The position numbers and the translations under genes were made by a program. A stretch of 6,449 nt of DNA. Origin: Gammaproteobacteria bacterium. GTDB taxonomy: Bacteria; Pseudomonadota; Gammaproteobacteria; Pseudomonadales; Azotimanducaceae. Below, piece by piece: positions 1 through 5,876 of the stretch. A model generated the notes under the pieces. It did no database searches, was not told the origin of the DNA, and was given only the letters and a program-made list of their open reading frames with translations. Every line of letters starts with the position of its first letter. Positions within the stretch are counted from its first letter, which is position 1. The stretch spans positions 1 through 6,449 of the forward strand of contig JAPUJX010000638.1 of assembly GCA_027295975.1 (NCBI GenBank). Direction: 5' to 3'.

Positions 1-1134
1 ATTCTTTCTTATTCCATACCCGCGGCATTCATGGGCCGGGGGGTGTTGATATTCTCGACCACCGAAGCTTTTGTGCTGATCGCCCTCTCCAGATGGCTGA
101 CCGCGCAGTTCGTCAGCGACGATGCACTGAAAAAACGCGTACTCGTCCTTGGTACGGGTACCAGAGCCATCAAAATTGCGACGCGTATGCGTCGTAAATC
201 CGATCAGCGTGCGTTCGTCCTGGTTGGGTTCATGGAGATTGAAGGATCGGATCCAAGCGTGGTTCGCGATGGCGGTGGAACGCTGCTTCGTTCGGAACTG
301 TCGCTGCCGGACTACTGTGACCAGTACCGGGTGCAGGAGATCGTGGTAGCAATGGATGAAAGGCGGCGCAACCAGGACGCGGTCGGTGGATTGCCTCTCG
401 AAGAACTCATGGAGTGCAGGTTACGGGGTATAGAAGTCGTCGACGTCCAGCAGTTCATCGAGCGGGAGGCCTGTAAGGTCGACGTCGACCTGCTACGTCC
501 TTCCTGGATGGTTTTTGCCGATGGCTTTGTCGCCAACACCTGGTATGCAATCACCAAACGTGCATTTGATATTTTTGCGAGCCTCGTGCTGCTTTTGTTC
601 ACCTGGCCCGTCATTCTGGGCGCATCCCTGATGATCTGGATCGGCGGTAGATTTCGCGAACCCGTCCTCTACCTGCAGGACCGTGTCGGGCTGGACGGAC
701 AGATTTTCCAGGTGGTGAAATTCCGCAGCATGAGCACTGATGCCGAAAAGGATGGCGCGGCGGTGTGGGCCGCTCACGGCGATCCCCGAATTACCCGCAT
801 CGGCGCCGTCATCCGCAAGACCCGCATAGACGAACTACCCCAGCTCTTCAACGTCCTGCGGGGCGATATGAGTTTTGTAGGTCCTCGTCCGGAGCGCCCT
901 GAGTTTGTGGAGGAACTCAGTCGCAAAATTCCCTTCTATGACCAGCGACACCGCATCAAACCAGGTATCACGGGCTGGGCACAGCTCTGTTACCCCTACG
1001 GCGCCACCACAGGGGACGCCAAGGAAAAACTTCAGTACGACCTGTATTACCTCAAGAACCACAGCATCCTGCTGGATTTGATCATCCTTGTGCAAACGGT
1101 CGAGGTGGTCCTCGTCGGCGGCGGCGCACGTTAG
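1..1134 (+). CDS. Undecaprenyl-phosphate sugar phosphotransferase, EpsB/XrtA (PEP-CTERM) type, 5' partial
   Basis: This inner-membrane enzyme would move a sugar-1-phosphate from a nucleotide sugar onto undecaprenyl phosphate, the first step of exopolysaccharide repeat-unit synthesis. The frame is open from base 1, and the first in-window ATG (base 31) has no ribosome site, so the start lies upstream. Relatives of about 450-470 residues suggest 80-90 residues are missing, including most N-terminal membrane helices. Counting from that Met, a Rossmann-like CoA-binding domain starts near residue 36 ([10 protein letters not shown]). The bacterial sugar transferase domain starts at KRAFD (176-180), followed by a membrane hairpin (about 181-205), KFRSM (230-234), the catalytic Asp-Glu pair of DELPQ (267-268) and [10 protein letters not shown] (281-290). 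The C-terminus ([24 protein letters not shown], ending GGGAR) matches the EpsB-like family linked to exosortase XrtA loci rather than generic WcaJ. Family assignment is firm; the exosortase link is inferred, since no other locus gene is visible. Confidence 0.93.
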   Translation: MLSYSIPAAFMGRGVLIFSTTEAFVLIALSRWLTAQFVSDDALKKRVLVLGTGTRAIKIATRMRRKSDQRAFVLVGFMEIEGSDPSVVRDGGGTLLRSELSLPDYCDQYRVQEIVVAMDERRRNQDAVGGLPLEELMECRLRGIEVVDVQQFIEREACKVDVDLLRPSWMVFADGFVANTWYAITKRAFDIFASLVLLLFTWPVILGASLMIWIGGRFREPVLYLQDRVGLDGQIFQVVKFRSMSTDAEKDGAAVWAAHGDPRITRIGAVIRKTRIDELPQLFNVLRGDMSFVGPRPERPEFVEELSRKIPFYDQRHRIKPGITGWAQLCYPYGATTGDAKEKLQYDLYYLKNHSILLDLIILVQTVEVVLVGGGAR

Positions 1135-1158
1135 GACAAACATCACTCGTTTTGAGAT

Positions 1159-1194
1159 CCGGGTCACAAACTCCCAGTTCAGCCCACTACCCGG
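1159..1194 (+). terminator. Weak stem-loop after the sugar transferase gene
   Basis: CCGGGT (1159-1164) can pair with ACCCGG (1189-1194) across a 24-base loop, 25 bases after the transferase stop codon. The long loop and lack of a T run make it a poor intrinsic terminator. It is the only inverted repeat I found between this gene and the next. Confidence 0.15.
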
Positions 1195-1249
1195 TCAACC
1201 CATTCCTTCATCCAGCGTTTTATCAGGTACATGAACACTGGTAATACAC

Positions 1250-1255
1250 AGGAGA
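1250..1255 (+). promoter_or_regulatory. Ribosome binding site that decides the start at 1261
   Basis: AGGAGA lies five bases before the ATG at 1261. The upstream in-frame ATG at 1231 has no such site and would put about ten polar residues ahead of the signal peptide. Confidence 0.7.
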
Positions 1256-1260
1256 AGGTA

Positions 1261-1590
1261 ATGTTGAAGTATTCTATACTTTTCATCGTTATGTCTTTGT
1301 CTGCAAACATAGTTTTTGCCAGCATCGGTGACAGAGTTGATACCCGGCTGGACCGGGTTGGCGATCGAATCGACCACCGTTTAGACGTCCGGGGCGACTA
1401 CAGGGACGCCCGGCTAGACAGAGCGGCGGATCGTGCCGAAGCCAATGGACACGATCGCCGGGCACAACGGCTCGATCGCACCGGAGATCGTGTCAACCGG
1501 CGCCTGGACCGTCGTGGCGGCGAAGTGGACCGCCGGCTGGACCGGCAAGGCGACCGCCTGGAAAGACGCATCGACCGCCGTCGCGGCTGA
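1261..1590 (+). CDS. Small exported Arg/Asp-rich protein with 11-residue repeats
   Basis: A 109-residue protein of unknown function. An ATG at 1231 is in frame, but I chose 1261 because AGGAGA (1250-1255) lies just before it and a standard signal peptide then begins at once: MLKYSILFIVMSLSANIVFA, with likely cleavage before SIGD. The mature 89 residues contain 28 Arg, 18 Asp and 3 Glu, with no Lys and no Cys. They fall into 11-residue units of the form GDRxDxRLDRx: three units at residues 23-55, a degenerate 19-residue stretch (56-74), and three more at 75-107. An 11-residue period with Leu/Ile/Val at fixed places is compatible with a hendecad helix or coiled coil held by Arg-Asp salt bridges. 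The likely location is the periplasm or outside the cell. The gene seems to stand alone; 126 bases separate it from the transferase gene. I know similar GDRxDxRLD proteins only as hypothetical proteins. Confidence 0.8.
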   Translation: MLKYSILFIVMSLSANIVFASIGDRVDTRLDRVGDRIDHRLDVRGDYRDARLDRAADRAEANGHDRRAQRLDRTGDRVNRRLDRRGGEVDRRLDRQGDRLERRIDRRRG

Positions 1591-1633
1591 TGGGATGGCT
1601 GATGGGATAGCTGATGGGATAGCTGATGGGATA
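1586..1633 (+). repeat. 12-bp tandem repeat, four copies, spanning the stop codon
   Basis: Four head-to-tail copies of GCTGATGGGATA start at 1586, 1598, 1610 and 1622. Only the first differs, ending in G instead of A. The first copy holds the TGA stop (1588-1590) of the Arg/Asp-rich gene, and the last copy forms the outer left arm of the palindrome that follows. The near identity of the units suggests recent slippage expansion. Confidence 0.9.
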
Positions 1634-1689
1634 AAGAGGGTCAGGTTGAATTAATTTCACTAACTCAACCTGACCCTACTATCCCCATC
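1625..1689. repeat. Long palindrome, REP-like element
   Basis: A perfect 13-bp inverted repeat, AGGGTCAGGTTGA (1637-1649) and TCAACCTGACCCT (1665-1677), encloses a 15-base A/T-rich loop. Outside it, GATGGGATA (1625-1633) faces TATCCCCATC (1680-1689), giving a second stem of about 9 bp with one extra base, separated from the first by a small internal loop. On the minus strand the palindrome begins with GTAG (1679-1676), the tetranucleotide known at the foot of REP elements mobilised by RAYT-type Y1 transposases. No transposase is present here. The element could also protect or end the upstream mRNA, but no T run follows, so it is not a classic intrinsic terminator. The structure is certain; the REP identity is inferred. 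Confidence 0.75.
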
Positions 1690-1719
1690 GTCTTCGAGAG
1701 GCGCCTCGCATCTGACGGC

Positions 1720-1757
1720 TTGTGGGCTCGCTGATCCTAAGTTATAAGGTGATCAGC
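1720..1757 (+). promoter_or_regulatory. Possible sigma70 promoter overlapping an inverted repeat
   Basis: TTGTGG (1720-1725) and TATAAG (1743-1748), with a 17-base spacer, form a plausible -35/-10 pair upstream of the gene at 1789. The -10 box sits between the arms of a perfect 7-bp inverted repeat, GCTGATC (1730-1736) and GATCAGC (1751-1757). That arrangement would suit a repressor operator. No regulator is visible nearby. Confidence 0.35.
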
Positions 1758-1788
1758 GCAATGGTACAGGTCGAGATACACGCCGCTC

Positions 1789-2214
1789 ATGAGTGACCAG
1801 CAACCCCGCTCGGAAAAACCGAACGAGCAGCACGAATCGAGGCTACAACTCATCTGGGATGTGGTCATATTTCAGTTCAAGCTCGCTGCTGACGGGTTAC
1901 GGGACCTTCTGCTGAGTCCCGTTTCAATTATCTCCGCCATCGTCGGTCTGCTCGCCGGAGGTGATGAACCCGATCGCTACTTCAAGAAAGTCCTGAAGTT
2001 GGGGCGCCGCAGCGAGCTCTGGTTGAACCTGTTTGGTCATCACCGGCGCAGCAACACCTCCGACGATCTCGTGAAACCCATACAAGAGCGTATCTTCAGC
2101 GAAGCGCAGAATAATCCCTGGCTGGCAAAAGCCGGTTCAGGGATCAATCGTACCCTCGATGGCGTCAATGCTTCGGTTGCCGCCAAGCAGGCTTCTCGAG
2201 ACAGCGAAGACTGA
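1789..2214 (+). CDS. Conserved-looking hypothetical protein with one hydrophobic segment
   Basis: This 141-residue protein matches no named family I can identify. The first 18 residues are polar and likely disordered. Residues 19-40 (RLQLIWDVVIFQFKLAADGLRD) look like an amphipathic helix. Residues 40-57 (LLLSPVSIISAIVGLLAG) are hydrophobic enough for one membrane segment or a membrane-lying hairpin. A charged patch follows (GGDEPDRYFKKVLKLGRRSELWLNLFG, 57-83), then a polar tail with an AK..SGINRTLDGVN stretch. There is no signal peptide or cysteine. The start is the first ATG in frame; the preceding CAGGTCGAG is only a weak ribosome site. It has its own candidate promoter and converges with the DUF1631-like gene 75 bases away. 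An inner-membrane-associated role is inferred from composition only. Confidence 0.75.
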   Translation: MSDQQPRSEKPNEQHESRLQLIWDVVIFQFKLAADGLRDLLLSPVSIISAIVGLLAGGDEPDRYFKKVLKLGRRSELWLNLFGHHRRSNTSDDLVKPIQERIFSEAQNNPWLAKAGSGINRTLDGVNASVAAKQASRDSED

Positions 2215-2262
2215 CGGCTCCTTCTTCCGGGGTGGATTTTTTAGATCGCGAGGAACCTGCAA

Positions 2263-2289
2263 GAGCCTTGGCGTGGGTCCAACAGGCCC
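2263..2289 (-). terminator. Stem-loop directly after the DUF1631-like gene
   Basis: On the minus strand, GGGCC-TG-TTGG (2289-2279) can pair with CCAAGGCTC (2271-2263) around a 7-base loop. The stem has nine pairs, one of them G-U, and a 2-base bulge. It starts right after the stop codon and sits between two convergent genes. No T run follows on either strand, so its strength as a terminator is doubtful. Confidence 0.35.
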
Positions 2290-2904
2290 TCAGGCGATTG
2301 ATGCCAGATCAAGCTCTCGACGGGTAAAATACCCGGCCTGCTCGAGGCATCGATTACAATCGCCATATACCCCGCCCATGCGATCCAGCACAAAACGCCC
2401 GAACAGTTCCTGCACGATTTCTATGGCTTGTTCGTCGAACTCCAGCGTTCGACAGGAAACGACGAAGTTGTACGCAATCTGAAACGGGCCAATGGGCAGA
2501 TTCGCCCTGTCCATATAGAGGCAGGTCCCATACGCGGCCCGCTCGGCAATGTTCTGCAGGAGCGTGGTGAAATGGGCTGAACATTTTTTTGCCATACTGG
2601 CGGCGAGCCGGGTAAATTCCGGATCTTCCTCAACCTCGGGTTCGAAGTCGTGGCTGAACCACCCCTTCAGCCCTCCGTGCATATGTTTAGCGAACATCTC
2701 AATCAGATTCGAGCGGCGGTAGCGCAATTCCCGCATCAGATCGAAACAGCGTCGTTGCTGATCTTCGTCTTTGTTGCGGAAGGCCAACTCAAACAAAGCC
2801 TCTTCGATATTCGAGTAAAAACCATCTATCAGGTTCAGCAAATCGCCGATGACCCTTTGATGCATAACCGCCAAGATCTTGCGGGGATCCGGTTTTTGAT
2901 CCAT
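2290..2904 (-). CDS. Short protein resembling the N-terminal region of DUF1631
   Basis: A 204-residue, mainly helical cytoplasmic protein. I chose the ATG at 2904 (MDQKPDPRK) because GAGAG precedes it closely; starting at 3000 would add 32 low-complexity residues with no ribosome site. Residues 14-75 (MHQRVIGDLLNLIDGFYSNIEEALFELAFRNKDEDQQRRCFDLMRELRYRR) resemble the start of DUF1631 proteins, which carry a similar 'ALFDLA...YFDAMRELR' stretch. Residues 137-195 (PIGPFQIAYNFV...FGRFVLDRMGGVYGDCNRCLEQAGYF) match the later part of the same N-terminal region. Full DUF1631 proteins are about 700 residues or more and have sometimes been mislabelled thymidine phosphorylase; this one ends cleanly with no decayed remainder downstream. 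No signal peptide or membrane segment is seen. The family's function is not established. The relation is from memory of the motifs, not a search. Confidence 0.72.
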   Translation of the reverse strand: MDQKPDPRKILAVMHQRVIGDLLNLIDGFYSNIEEALFELAFRNKDEDQQRRCFDLMRELRYRRSNLIEMFAKHMHGGLKGWFSHDFEPEVEEDPEFTRLAASMAKKCSAHFTTLLQNIAERAAYGTCLYMDRANLPIGPFQIAYNFVVSCRTLEFDEQAIEIVQELFGRFVLDRMGGVYGDCNRCLEQAGYFTRRELDLASIA

Positions 2905-2949
2905 CGCTCTCTCTGTCCTGTTCCCTTGGATAAGCAGTCTAGAGAGACA

Positions 2950-3017
2950 GACGGGAGAAAACGGTGACTCGCTGGTCGATTGATTCGTGTGACCCGTCAC
3001 ATTCCCGTCCTAGGGAA
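2950..3017 (-). promoter_or_regulatory. Cluster of inverted and direct repeats between gspM and the DUF1631-like gene
   Basis: On the minus strand, TTCCC (3017-3013) pairs with GGGAA (3006-3002). Directly after comes the palindrome TGTGACGGGTCACA (3001-2988), a 5-bp stem with a 4-base loop. GACGGG occurs twice at an 11-base interval (3009-3004 and 2998-2993... within the hairpins), and its inverted copy TCCCGTC lies at 2956-2950. The group lies 46-113 bases before the ATG at 2904. It could be an operator for that gene, or the paired hairpins could end gsp transcription, though no T run follows. I cannot choose between these. Confidence 0.3.
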
Positions 3018-3089
3018 ACGAGAATTCGGGAAGCGTGATCAACCACCCCTTTTCCGTAACTGAACGGTGCGAACGCAGGGTATGTGCTT

Positions 3090-3608
3090 CTACAGAATGC
3101 GCAGCTGCGCGTTGACGTAGCCGGGTTCTCCCTGGGCATCGATGGAAATACGCAGAATGGTCACGCCGTTATTTTCCTGAAGATTGTGCAGCCATTCCAT
3201 CACCTGGTTGAAAGGTTGCGCCTGCAGCAGCACGGTCACCGCGCCATTTGTTTCTGGCTGCAGGCGATTCAGGGTGAGCCCCTGTGCGTCTGCCGCCCGA
3301 GTAATCACGGGGATCAAAGAAGGACCGGGGCCCCGGGGTTCCGTTGCCCGCGCCGCAGCAGCACGGGCTCGGGATTCGTTGGCATGCATCCAGTCCAGTA
3401 CCGACTGGGCACGCTCGAAGCGGTTGTTCTCTATTTCCCTCCAGTCGCTGACAGGTTTCCACACGAGTGACCAGAGCAGGAGTACACCCACCACCGAGGA
3501 AAACACGACGATAACAAGTCGTTCCTGGCTTTCCCGATCCATATACCAGCTGCGTATTGCGGATTTCAGCCACCAGTCTTTGAATTGTCGTGAGCCTGCT
3601 TCCAACAT
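3090..3608 (-). CDS. gspM: Type II secretion assembly-platform protein GspM
   Basis: GspM is a bitopic inner-membrane protein that binds GspL and helps couple the cytoplasmic ATPase GspE to pseudopilus growth. The 172-residue length is normal for the family. A short cytoplasmic N-terminus carries DRESQERL (24-31), the usual charged segment before the single membrane helix (about 31-50, ending LVWKP). A linker and a periplasmic ferredoxin-like domain follow (about 90-172), with recognisable SLIPVITRAADAQGL, PFNQVMEWLHNL and GYVNAQLRI. Its ATG is one base after the gspL stop, with AAGGGA (3621-3616) seven bases before it inside gspL, so translation is probably coupled. A later Met (residue 23) is possible but lacks this support. 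It is the last gsp gene here; no gspN follows. Confidence 0.93.
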   Translation of the reverse strand: MLEAGSRQFKDWWLKSAIRSWYMDRESQERLVIVVFSSVVGVLLLWSLVWKPVSDWREIENNRFERAQSVLDWMHANESRARAAAARATEPRGPGPSLIPVITRAADAQGLTLNRLQPETNGAVTVLLQAQPFNQVMEWLHNLQENNGVTILRISIDAQGEPGYVNAQLRIL

Positions 3609-3609
3609 G

Positions 3610-4842
3610 CTACATTCCCTTCAAGCGTATTCGAGCCCCGACCCCGGTGTCCTGCTGTTCCGCGGTGACTACTTCGAATTCCATTCCGCGTTCGGCGAAG
3701 CTCGTCTTGATCTGGTCGAGCTCTTCGTAATCGCCGATGACGAGTTCGGCGTCGAGTTCCCCACGAGCTTGCGTGAAGTTCACGCTGAGCACGGAGGCCT
3801 TCGGATCCAGTACCACGGACAAGGCCGACATGTATTCGCTGAACCCCGGTCCGTCAGTGCTCGAGCGCTCTCCGAGGAGATTTTGCAGCTGTCGTTGGGC
3901 GTTTGTGACCCGTTGCTCGCTGCCAACGATATCTCTGAAGAGCGTTCTGCTTTCGGCTTCCAGACTGTCAGCTTGAGTACTCGCCCAGAATCCCTGGACG
4001 GTCATGCCGGTAAAACCTACTACCAACCACACCGCAAGCAGCACACCCACGGCGCGCCAGCGGGAAGCTTCCGGACCCGCCGGCTGATTCACCGCGTACG
4101 CCCCTTGCAGTAAATTGATGGCATCGCGATCCTCCAGCCATCGCGTCGCGAGATACATCAACGTGGAAGCGTTCTTGTCACCCACCGTCTCTATCGAGAT
4201 TTCCTGATCGAGCTGGCTGCGTTCGAGATCGTTCATCGAACCGTTGATCAGTAGTAGCCCCTTGGCTTCGACTGAGCCCAGCGCGAGCATCAGATTGGCA
4301 CGATCGACGGTCGCCGACTGGTCCTCGGTCCTGAACAACACGGAATCGCCATCGAACAGGACACTTACCCGGTCGGGGCTGCTGGGTAACAAATCCGATT
4401 CGGATATGAATTGACCGGGATTGAGATCCAGGACCGCAAAACATTCGAGCCAACCTTCGAGTAGTTCTTTATCGATCAAGTTACAGCGTATCGGCTGGCC
4501 CCTTCGTATCGAACCACTGACGAGATGCATTTTCTCGATGTCGGTAGCGACATATTCTTCGACGACAAACGGTAGAGCACGGCGGATCTGGCTGATGTTG
4601 CGCCCGGGTACTTCGCAGCTCACCCCAAGTACGTGCTCGCCGGGTACGATCACAACGATCTTGTTCGGCTTGTGCAACCAGTCGGCACTTGGATCGATCA
4701 ATTCATGAAGCCCACGCAGATCGGCCTCACCTTCCGCGCGCGCGCTGCCGTCATCCTCCAGTATCAGCCAGGTGCTACTGAGCTGCAGCTCTTCTTCATC
4801 TCTACTGGCCGGGGACAACAGGCGAATGAACAGTGTTGGCAT
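3610..4842 (-). CDS. gspL: Type II secretion assembly-platform protein GspL
   Basis: GspL joins the cytoplasmic ATPase GspE to GspM and the pseudopilus across the inner membrane. At 410 residues it has the usual size. The cytoplasmic actin-like domain (about 1-240) contains ALPFVVEEYVATDIEKMHLV (89-107), which matches the family's 'ALPYLLEE...D.E..H' signature. The conserved NLLQGAY motif (243-249) comes just before the membrane helix (about 264-282, AVGVLLAVWLVVGFTGM). The periplasmic part has a coiled linker (about 285-325) and a ferredoxin-like domain (about 335-410) used for contact with GspM. The ATG is five bases after the gspK stop and has no clear ribosome site, so expression probably depends on coupling to gspK. 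Confidence 0.95.
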   Translation of the reverse strand: MPTLFIRLLSPASRDEEELQLSSTWLILEDDGSARAEGEADLRGLHELIDPSADWLHKPNKIVVIVPGEHVLGVSCEVPGRNISQIRRALPFVVEEYVATDIEKMHLVSGSIRRGQPIRCNLIDKELLEGWLECFAVLDLNPGQFISESDLLPSSPDRVSVLFDGDSVLFRTEDQSATVDRANLMLALGSVEAKGLLLINGSMNDLERSQLDQEISIETVGDKNASTLMYLATRWLEDRDAINLLQGAYAVNQPAGPEASRWRAVGVLLAVWLVVGFTGMTVQGFWASTQADSLEAESRTLFRDIVGSEQRVTNAQRQLQNLLGERSSTDGPGFSEYMSALSVVLDPKASVLSVNFTQARGELDAELVIGDYEELDQIKTSFAERGMEFEVVTAEQQDTGVGARIRLKGM

Positions 4843-4847
4843 AATGA

Positions 4848-5876
4848 TCAGGTTGAAGTTGGAGTGGCTTGAAACAACGAGCGGAAATCACGGCCCAGGT
4901 CTCTGACGATGACCGTCAAGGACCCATTATTGGGATCGCGGTGCAGCAAAGACGTCAACTCGGTAACGCTTCCATCGACAACGGCTCGAACCTGAACTTC
5001 AAAATACTCGCTCGTTACCGTCAGCGCGTCAACGGCACCAGCAAGATCCGGAAACTCCGTAACTACCTCGCTCACGGCCGTATAACGTCTCTCGACCTCC
5101 ACCAGGCCCTGCATCTGAGGTGCCGTCAGGTTCGGGCTGAGGGAAGCGAGCACTTCCGCCGATACGGTGTTGATGTTGAGTCTCAACGAGTCGCTCGGTA
5201 TTACACAAAGGACATCACCGAGGGTTTCGAGATAGTCCGTTTCGAAACCGACAATCAGATTGAATTCGGAGACATGCCCCGCGCGTTGATTAGCCGTACG
5301 GTAAGCCCTATCCAGCAGGAGGTAATCACCGTCCTCCGCGCCGAACCCGGTAATCGAGTCGTCCGCGTCAACCCAGTCCTGCCAGGTATTGGCGAGGGTC
5401 TCGGGAACGTTGCTGTTACGCAGCAGGGTTTTCAGCCGCTCGAGATTTCCCTTTGCTTCGTTACCGGCGAGACTGTTCAGGTTGAAGCAACGATGCATGT
5501 CGCGAACCTGAACCTCGAGTAGTCCGTTTTCGATTTCGAACGGCGCAAGTGGCTGGGCCCAGGTTTCGAGCAGGTTATCAACTCCCTGTCCCGATTGGCT
5601 CCAATCTTCGAAAAGCACCTGGCGCGCCAGACTCTCCGCGCCGAGCGCATACGCCAGTGATTGATCACTGCCGAACGAATATCGCGCCTGCGCAACCGTA
5701 AGGCTGTGCCGTGCAAGCAACTGATATGCGACCGCCGCTAGGAGGGCGACGATGAGCAGCACACTCAGCAGAACCACGCCGCTGTCGCGTCTGGCCGACA
5801 CCGGGCTGGCGCGGGTCGAATTGAATGTCGGGTTCAGCACAACTGTCTCCATGTTCAAACGCCGGGGACGGGCCAT
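4848..5876 (-). CDS. gspK: Type II secretion minor pseudopilin GspK
   Basis: GspK is the largest minor pseudopilin and caps the pseudopilus tip with GspI and GspJ. From the ATG at 5876 the product has 342 residues. GGAG five bases upstream supports this start, which gives a 22-base overlap with gspJ. The prepilin site is SG|VVLLSVLLIVALLAAVAYQLL (cleavage after Gly33), without Glu at +5, as is normal for GspK. The 33-residue leader is long; the alternative ATG at 5852 (Met9), two bases past the gspJ stop, gives 25. The body has RDMHRCFNLNSL (125-136), WQDWVDADDSITGFGAEDGDYL (165-186), RAYRTANQRAGHVSEF (190-205), VIPSD (225-229) and NINTVSAEVLASL (234-246), all family hallmarks. Cys130 and Cys224 are the only cysteines and probably form a disulfide in the periplasm. 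Confidence 0.95.
   Translation of the reverse strand: MARPRRLNMETVVLNPTFNSTRASPVSARRDSGVVLLSVLLIVALLAAVAYQLLARHSLTVAQARYSFGSDQSLAYALGAESLARQVLFEDWSQSGQGVDNLLETWAQPLAPFEIENGLLEVQVRDMHRCFNLNSLAGNEAKGNLERLKTLLRNSNVPETLANTWQDWVDADDSITGFGAEDGDYLLLDRAYRTANQRAGHVSEFNLIVGFETDYLETLGDVLCVIPSDSLRLNINTVSAEVLASLSPNLTAPQMQGLVEVERRYTAVSEVVTEFPDLAGAVDALTVTSEYFEVQVRAVVDGSVTELTSLLHRDPNNGSLTVIVRDLGRDFRSLFQATPTST

Noticed and set aside
1239..1247. Extended -10-like TGGTAATAC before the Arg/Asp-rich gene
   Set aside because: It would start transcription within the ribosome binding site, and no -35 box fits.
1433..1654. Overlapping frame with an ADGI repeat C-terminus
   Set aside because: It is the +1 shadow of the Arg/Asp-rich gene; the ADGI repeats come only from reading the 12-bp tandem repeat.
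2215..2242. T6 run (2237-2242) after the 141-residue gene as an intrinsic terminator
   Set aside because: Only a 3-4 bp stem with G-U pairs can be formed in front of the T run, too weak to call.
2988..3001. CRP-like site TGTGA...TCACA
   Set aside because: The two half-sites are 4 bases apart instead of the 6 needed for a CRP site, so it is reported only as a palindrome.
3184..4113. Long plus-strand open frame of 309 codons
   Set aside because: It lies antisense to gspM and gspL, whose products are clearly recognisable; the translation has no domain logic, and such frames are common opposite GC-rich genes.
4848..5486. TCAGGTTGAA, the core of the palindrome arm, recurs at 4848-4857 and 5477-5486
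   Set aside because: Both lie in gspK coding sequence or at its end, without the inverted partner; they are chance 10-mers, one from the FNLNS motif.
4869..5522. Plus-strand open frame of 217 codons
   Set aside because: It is antisense to gspK, which carries all its family motifs; it has no ribosome site or recognisable content.
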